This document shows, piece after piece, positions 14,228-16,552 of a stretch of 16,552 bases of DNA. Below the pieces are notes generated by a model that searched no databases, was not told the origin of the DNA, and worked only from the letters and a program-made list of their open reading frames with translations. A program made the translations under genes and the position numbers. Positions within the stretch are counted from its first letter, which is position 1, and each line of letters begins with the position of its first letter. The DNA is from an uncultured Burkholderiaceae bacterium (lineage in GTDB: Bacteria; Pseudomonadota; Gammaproteobacteria; Burkholderiales; Burkholderiaceae), in NCBI GenBank assembly GCA_937871985.1, contig CALMPB010000463.1, forward strand, positions 1 through 16,552. The letters are read 5' to 3'.

Positions 14228-14617
14228 ATGAACGATAAATCACATGTTTCCCTCGAACAGCACGTTTGCCTGGTCTGCGGCAAAGCGTTCGATACCGGCA
14301 CCATCCTGCTCGACAAGCGCCTGCGTGCAAGCATGGAGCACCATACGAAGACGGGCTGGGGCCTATGCCCCGAGCACCAGAAGCTGGCCGACGATGGTTT
14401 CGTCGCGCTAGTCGAATGCGACCCGCAGCGCAGCGGCTCGCCGGGTGGCCGCCTGAAGCCCGAGCAGGCTTATCGCACGGGCCGGCTGGCGCACCTGAAG
14501 CATCATGTGTTCGCCAAGGTGTTCAACGTGCCGATCGAGGCCAACCAGCCTTGCGTCTTCGTTAAGCCGGGCGTCATAGAGCAGCTTGAAGCGATGGTGT
14601 CGCCGGCGACGAGCTGA
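14228..14617 (+). CDS. Small conserved ICE protein with Cys/His zinc-binding motif
   Basis: The 129-aa product starts at ATG 14228, six bases after GGAG. It has CLVCG (C14, C17) and LCPEHQ (C47, H50), which could hold one zinc ion in a C2-CH arrangement. The rest is polar, with a conserved-looking RTGRLAHLKHHVFAKVFN segment (84-100). I recognise it as a gene type that follows radC in related elements but know no function. No membrane segment or signal is present. It is bounded by the duplicated leader upstream and a strong terminator downstream, so it forms its own transcription unit. Confidence 0.88.
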   Translation: MNDKSHVSLEQHVCLVCGKAFDTGTILLDKRLRASMEHHTKTGWGLCPEHQKLADDGFVALVECDPQRSGSPGGRLKPEQAYRTGRLAHLKHHVFAKVFNVPIEANQPCVFVKPGVIEQLEAMVSPATS

Positions 14618-14622
14618 TCGCG

Positions 14623-14991
14623 CTAACAACCCGGCGCGTCGTCCTTTCGGGCGACGCGCCATTCTTTTTGCTGCGCCCGATGCCGATGCCTTCGCGCCCG
14701 CGGCGCTTCGCTTGCCTCCAGGGGAAAGCCCTGCGGGCTATCCCCGCCGCGCGATGCTTGGCGCCCCTGGAAGACCGCCGAACCGGCTGCGCCGGATCGG
14801 CCAGAAGCCAATCGCAGTCCCAGCAGCAGAAGCAATTTCTCGATGCCTTGTGCATGAGGGCTGTCCTGGGCGTGATGTTCATCGAGCATCGAAGTCAGGG
14901 CGTCCCCGGCCAAGAAGACATGGCCGGTCGCGCTGTCGTGCGCGTTGCGCATCGAGCCGCCTGCGGCGTCTCGCCCCTGACGGGCTTCCAT
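14623..14991 (-). CDS. Doubtful minus-strand gene or gene remnant
   Basis: An ATG at 14991 (reading leftward) follows a GAGGGA ribosome-binding-like site and opens 122 codons. Residues about 14-65 look protein-like: MRNAHDSATGHVFLAGDAL, then a DEHH segment and a leucine-rich helix (EKLLLLLGLRLASG). The last 55 residues are Arg/Gly/Ala-rich and run into the stem of the opposing terminator, as expected of non-coding sequence. It may be a truncated gene whose original 3' end was lost. I recognise no family. Confidence 0.3.
   Translation of the reverse strand: MEARQGRDAAGGSMRNAHDSATGHVFLAGDALTSMLDEHHAQDSPHAQGIEKLLLLLGLRLASGRSGAAGSAVFQGRQASRGGDSPQGFPLEASEAPRARRHRHRAQQKEWRVARKDDAPGC
14633..14669 (+). 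terminator. Rho-independent terminator of the Cys/His protein gene
   Basis: GGCGCGTCGTCC (14633-14644) and GGGCGACGCGCC (14649-14660) form a 12-bp stem with one G-T wobble around a TTTC loop. The T-rich tail ATTCTTTTT follows. It begins 16 bases after the stop codon. Confidence 0.9.
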
Positions 14992-15012
14992 CGTTCCCTC
15001 GCTCCGCTCGGC

Positions 15013-15062
15013 TGACGCCTCCGGCCCGGCTTCTAGATCCGGGCCTGCGCGCTTCGCTTGCC
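15013..15062. repeat. Third copy of a dispersed G+C-rich hairpin unit
   Basis: TGACGCCTCCGGCC followed by GGGCCTGCGC and CTTGCC also occurs at 11979-12011 and 13218-13257, with a weaker version near 14011-14033. In this copy GGCCCGG (15023-15029) and CCGGGCC (15039-15045) are perfect complements. The units lie only in intergenic backbone DNA. Confidence 0.65.
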
Positions 15063-15152
15063 GTGCGGTTCGGCACATAGGGATGGCCGTTGCCATGTCC
15101 AGCCGTCTTCCCTGACCTCATCACCTTGTCTGCGACTGTAGCCCGCGCCCGT

Positions 15153-15233
15153 GTGCCGTCAAGGCACGCAGGGCCGTGTCCTCGGCTGCGCCTGCGGGCC
15201 GCACCAACCCTGCGCTTGCCTCCTTGACGGCAC
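15153..15233. repeat. Nested inverted repeat upstream of the DUF932 gene
   Basis: GTGCCGTCAAGG (15153-15164) is the exact complement of CCTTGACGGCAC (15222-15233). Inside it, CGCAGGG (15167-15173) pairs with CCCTGCG (15208-15214). Together they can form an 81-base stem-loop with a side bulge. No T-run follows. It lies 172 bases before the DUF932 start and could be a structured leader, a small RNA or a replication/transfer-related site. Confidence 0.7.
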
Positions 15234-15405
15234 CCGTTCGCGCGCTCCTGACCGTCGCGGGCGATGAACTCAGGAAAGACGGTGGCAACAGGGCTAACCG
15301 GGTTCCTCGTGCCGACCGCACCGAACAGCTGAAAGGCTGGGCTCCGAATCTAGGAATCCGGTGTGCGGTGTGAACAGCAAACCTCTTTTTGTCAGGAGAA
15401 AGACC

Positions 15406-16236
15406 ATGCAACTCGCATCCCGTTTCGCTTCCCGTTCCCCGGCACTGCGCAGCGAATACCCGCTGACCGATGACCAGATTCACCGTGTCGCGCCGTCCAT
15501 CTTCGCGGACGCCCCGCATGAAAGCCGTTCGCAGCGGTACGCCTACATCCCCACCGCCGCCGTGCTGACCGAGCTTCGGAAAGAAGGCTTCCAGCCCTTC
15601 ATGGTGACGCAGACCCGCGTGCGCGATGAAGGCAAGCGCGAGCACACGAAACACATGATTCGCCTGCGCCACGCCAGCCAGATCAACGGCGCGGAGGCTA
15701 ACGAAATCGTGCTGCTGAACTCGCATGACGGCACCAGCAGCTATCAGATGCTGGCCGGCATGTTCCGGTTCGTGTGCAGCAATGGTCTTGTCTGCGGCGA
15801 CACCGTGGCGGACGTGCGCGTGCCCCACAAAGGCGACGTAGCCGGCTCCGTCATCGAAGGCGCTTTCGAGGTGTTGAGCGGCTTCGAGCGGGTGAAGGAA
15901 TCCCGCGATGCCATGCGCGCGATCACGCTGGACGAAGGCGAGGCCGAAGTGTTCGCCCGTTCCGCGCTGGCCCTCAAGTACGACCCCACCGACAACAAGC
16001 CAGCGCCCATCACCGAATCGCAAATCCTGATGCCGCGCCGGTTCGACGACCGCCGCCCGGACTTGTGGAGCGTGTTCAACCGCACCCAAGAAAACCTGAC
16101 CAAAGGCGGATTGCATGGCCGCAGCGCCAACGGGCGCCGCCAGCAGACCCGCCCGGTGCAAGGCATTGATTCCGATGTGCGCCTCAATCGCGCCCTCTGG
16201 ATGCTGGCCGATGGCCTGCGCCAGTTGAAAGCCTGA
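15406..16236 (+). CDS. DUF932-family protein of the element backbone
   Basis: The 276-aa product begins at ATG 15406, preceded by AGGAG (15394-15398); the upstream in-frame extension has no such site. It carries the core pattern of DUF932 proteins, found on plasmids, phages and ICEs: LLNSHDGTSSYQMLAGMFRF (103-122) with CSNGLVCG (124-131) right after it, and RDAMRAITLDEGEA (167-180). The function of the family is unknown; its constant place near parB and repA suggests a part in maintenance or replication. The protein looks full length and soluble. It is followed after 74 bases by parB in the same direction, so the two may be co-transcribed. Confidence 0.93.
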   Translation: MQLASRFASRSPALRSEYPLTDDQIHRVAPSIFADAPHESRSQRYAYIPTAAVLTELRKEGFQPFMVTQTRVRDEGKREHTKHMIRLRHASQINGAEANEIVLLNSHDGTSSYQMLAGMFRFVCSNGLVCGDTVADVRVPHKGDVAGSVIEGAFEVLSGFERVKESRDAMRAITLDEGEAEVFARSALALKYDPTDNKPAPITESQILMPRRFDDRRPDLWSVFNRTQENLTKGGLHGRSANGRRQQTRPVQGIDSDVRLNRALWMLADGLRQLKA

Positions 16237-16259
16237 ACCCTTCCGATCTTTTACCCGCC

Positions 16260-16278
16260 GGAGGGGCGGTTCCCCTCC
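16260..16278 (+). repeat. Small hairpin between the DUF932 gene and parB
   Basis: GGAGGGG (16260-16266) and CCCCTCC (16272-16278) form a perfect 7-bp stem with a 5-nt loop. The following sequence, ATTCCCTTGTTTC, lacks a clean T-run. It may be a weak terminator or attenuator that lowers parB expression relative to the upstream gene. Confidence 0.5.
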
Positions 16279-16310
16279 ATTCCCTTGTTTCACTTGATTG
16301 GAGATACACC

Positions 16311-16552
16311 ATGAACGCCGTTACCACTACCGAAGCCCGCGCCATCCAAGCCCCCGCGCTGGAAGCTGCCGACCCGACCAAGAACCTGATTCTGGTTCCG
16401 CTGTCGCGGCTGGTGTTGCGCCCCACGGGCCGCAACGTGCGCAAGACCCCGCGCATGTCCATCCCCGAACTCGCCGCATCCATCCAGCGTGTCGGCCTGC
16501 TGCAAAACCTGATCGTGATTGCATCCGCCGATGGCGAGCATTACGAAGTCGT
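16311..16552 (+). CDS. parB: ParB-family partition protein, N-terminal part (runs off window)
   Basis: The ATG at 16311 follows TTGGAG (16298-16303) with seven bases between. The 80 visible residues contain the start of a ParB/Spo0J nuclease-like domain: LVPLSRLVLRPTGRNVRK (28-45), then PELAASIQRVGLLQNLIVI (52-70) and GEHYEVV at the window edge. The GxRR CTP-binding motif would come next, outside the window. In this element family parB, repA and parA follow one another and support maintenance of the excised circle. It is in line with the DUF932 gene. Confidence 0.9.
   Translation, partial: MNAVTTTEARAIQAPALEAADPTKNLILVPLSRLVLRPTGRNVRKTPRMSIPELAASIQRVGLLQNLIVIASADGEHYEV

Larger units (their letters stand above)
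14618..15405. other. 788-bp stretch without a convincing gene
   Basis: Between the Cys/His protein and the DUF932 gene lies very G+C-rich DNA with a terminator, a CCGGCC/GGCCGG inverted repeat near 14908-14930, a TGACGCCTCCGGCC unit with hairpin near 15013-15062, and a long stem-loop at 15153-15233. Open frames on both strands are mostly low-complexity. One minus-strand frame has a protein-like core and is listed separately. The DUF932 promoter must lie in this stretch but I cannot place it. Confidence 0.65.
1094..16552. mobile_element. Left part of a Tn4371-like integrative and conjugative element (right end outside window)
   Basis: The gene order fits the left portion of Tn4371-family ICEs of beta- and gammaproteobacteria as I remember them: integrase next to a housekeeping gene, a cargo block, then radC, a small Cys/His protein, DUF932 and parB. 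No conjugation or replication genes are visible because the window ends inside parB. The cargo is mixed in base composition and includes a toxin-antitoxin pair and defence-like genes, as expected for an ICE hotspot. The family assignment is inference from order and integrase sequence, not from a search. Confidence 0.72.

Noticed and set aside
1..16552. CRISPR array, tRNA or rRNA genes, insertion sequences
   Set aside because: No regularly spaced short repeats, cloverleaf, rRNA segment or transposase was seen; the direct repeats at 11.9 and 13.1 kb are only two copies and are G+C-rich intergenic DNA.

Overview
The window runs from a betaproteobacterial chromosome into the left end of an integrative element. 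The first kilobase holds the 3' end of etfB and a complete etfA. Their G+C-rich, Ala/Val-rich sequence resembles Bordetella, Achromobacter and relatives (from memory, not searched). A strong terminator closes the etf operon. Right after it comes a tyrosine integrase. The window ends in backbone genes typical of Tn4371-like ICEs: radC, a small zinc-finger-like gene, a DUF932 gene and the start of parB. The stretch between the integrase and radC (about 2.5-13.1 kb) is cargo.

Cargo block 1 (2.6-5.4 kb, + strand) is one tightly packed operon. It holds a toxin-first RelE/HigB-type toxin-antitoxin pair, then a TIGR02391/Ymh-family protein with a HEPN-like RNPLAH motif, then a protein resembling CoiA with a PD-(D/E)XK-like core. 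A perfect 12-bp inverted repeat lies between the integrase and the toxin.

Cargo block 2 (5.5-11.8 kb) is the most interesting part. On the + strand it has a metallo-beta-lactamase-fold (MBL) protein, a 751-aa fusion of a ubiquitin-conjugating-like E2, a ThiF/E1-like adenylating domain and a JAB/JAMM deubiquitinase-like domain, and a second, different MBL protein. Divergently, on the - strand, are a CapW/BrxR-like WYL regulator and a four-TM membrane protein. The 88-bp gap between the two arms is AT-rich and contains inverted repeats that could be the regulator's operator. The window shows no ubiquitin-like protein and no CD-NTase, so the substrate of the E1-E2 machinery is unknown. This looks like a mobile defence system related to, but distinct from, type II CBASS and the Bil/Bub ubiquitin-like systems.

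Cargo block 3 is a single unrecognised 338-aa gene lying between two imperfect 110-bp direct repeats. The two copies differ at 12 positions, and all 12 are transitions. The backbone that follows is rich in repeated G+C-rich leaders: radC and the next gene share a duplicated leader of about 160 bp that reaches into the ribosome-binding site. About 0.8 kb ahead of the DUF932 gene holds no convincing gene but has several inverted repeats.
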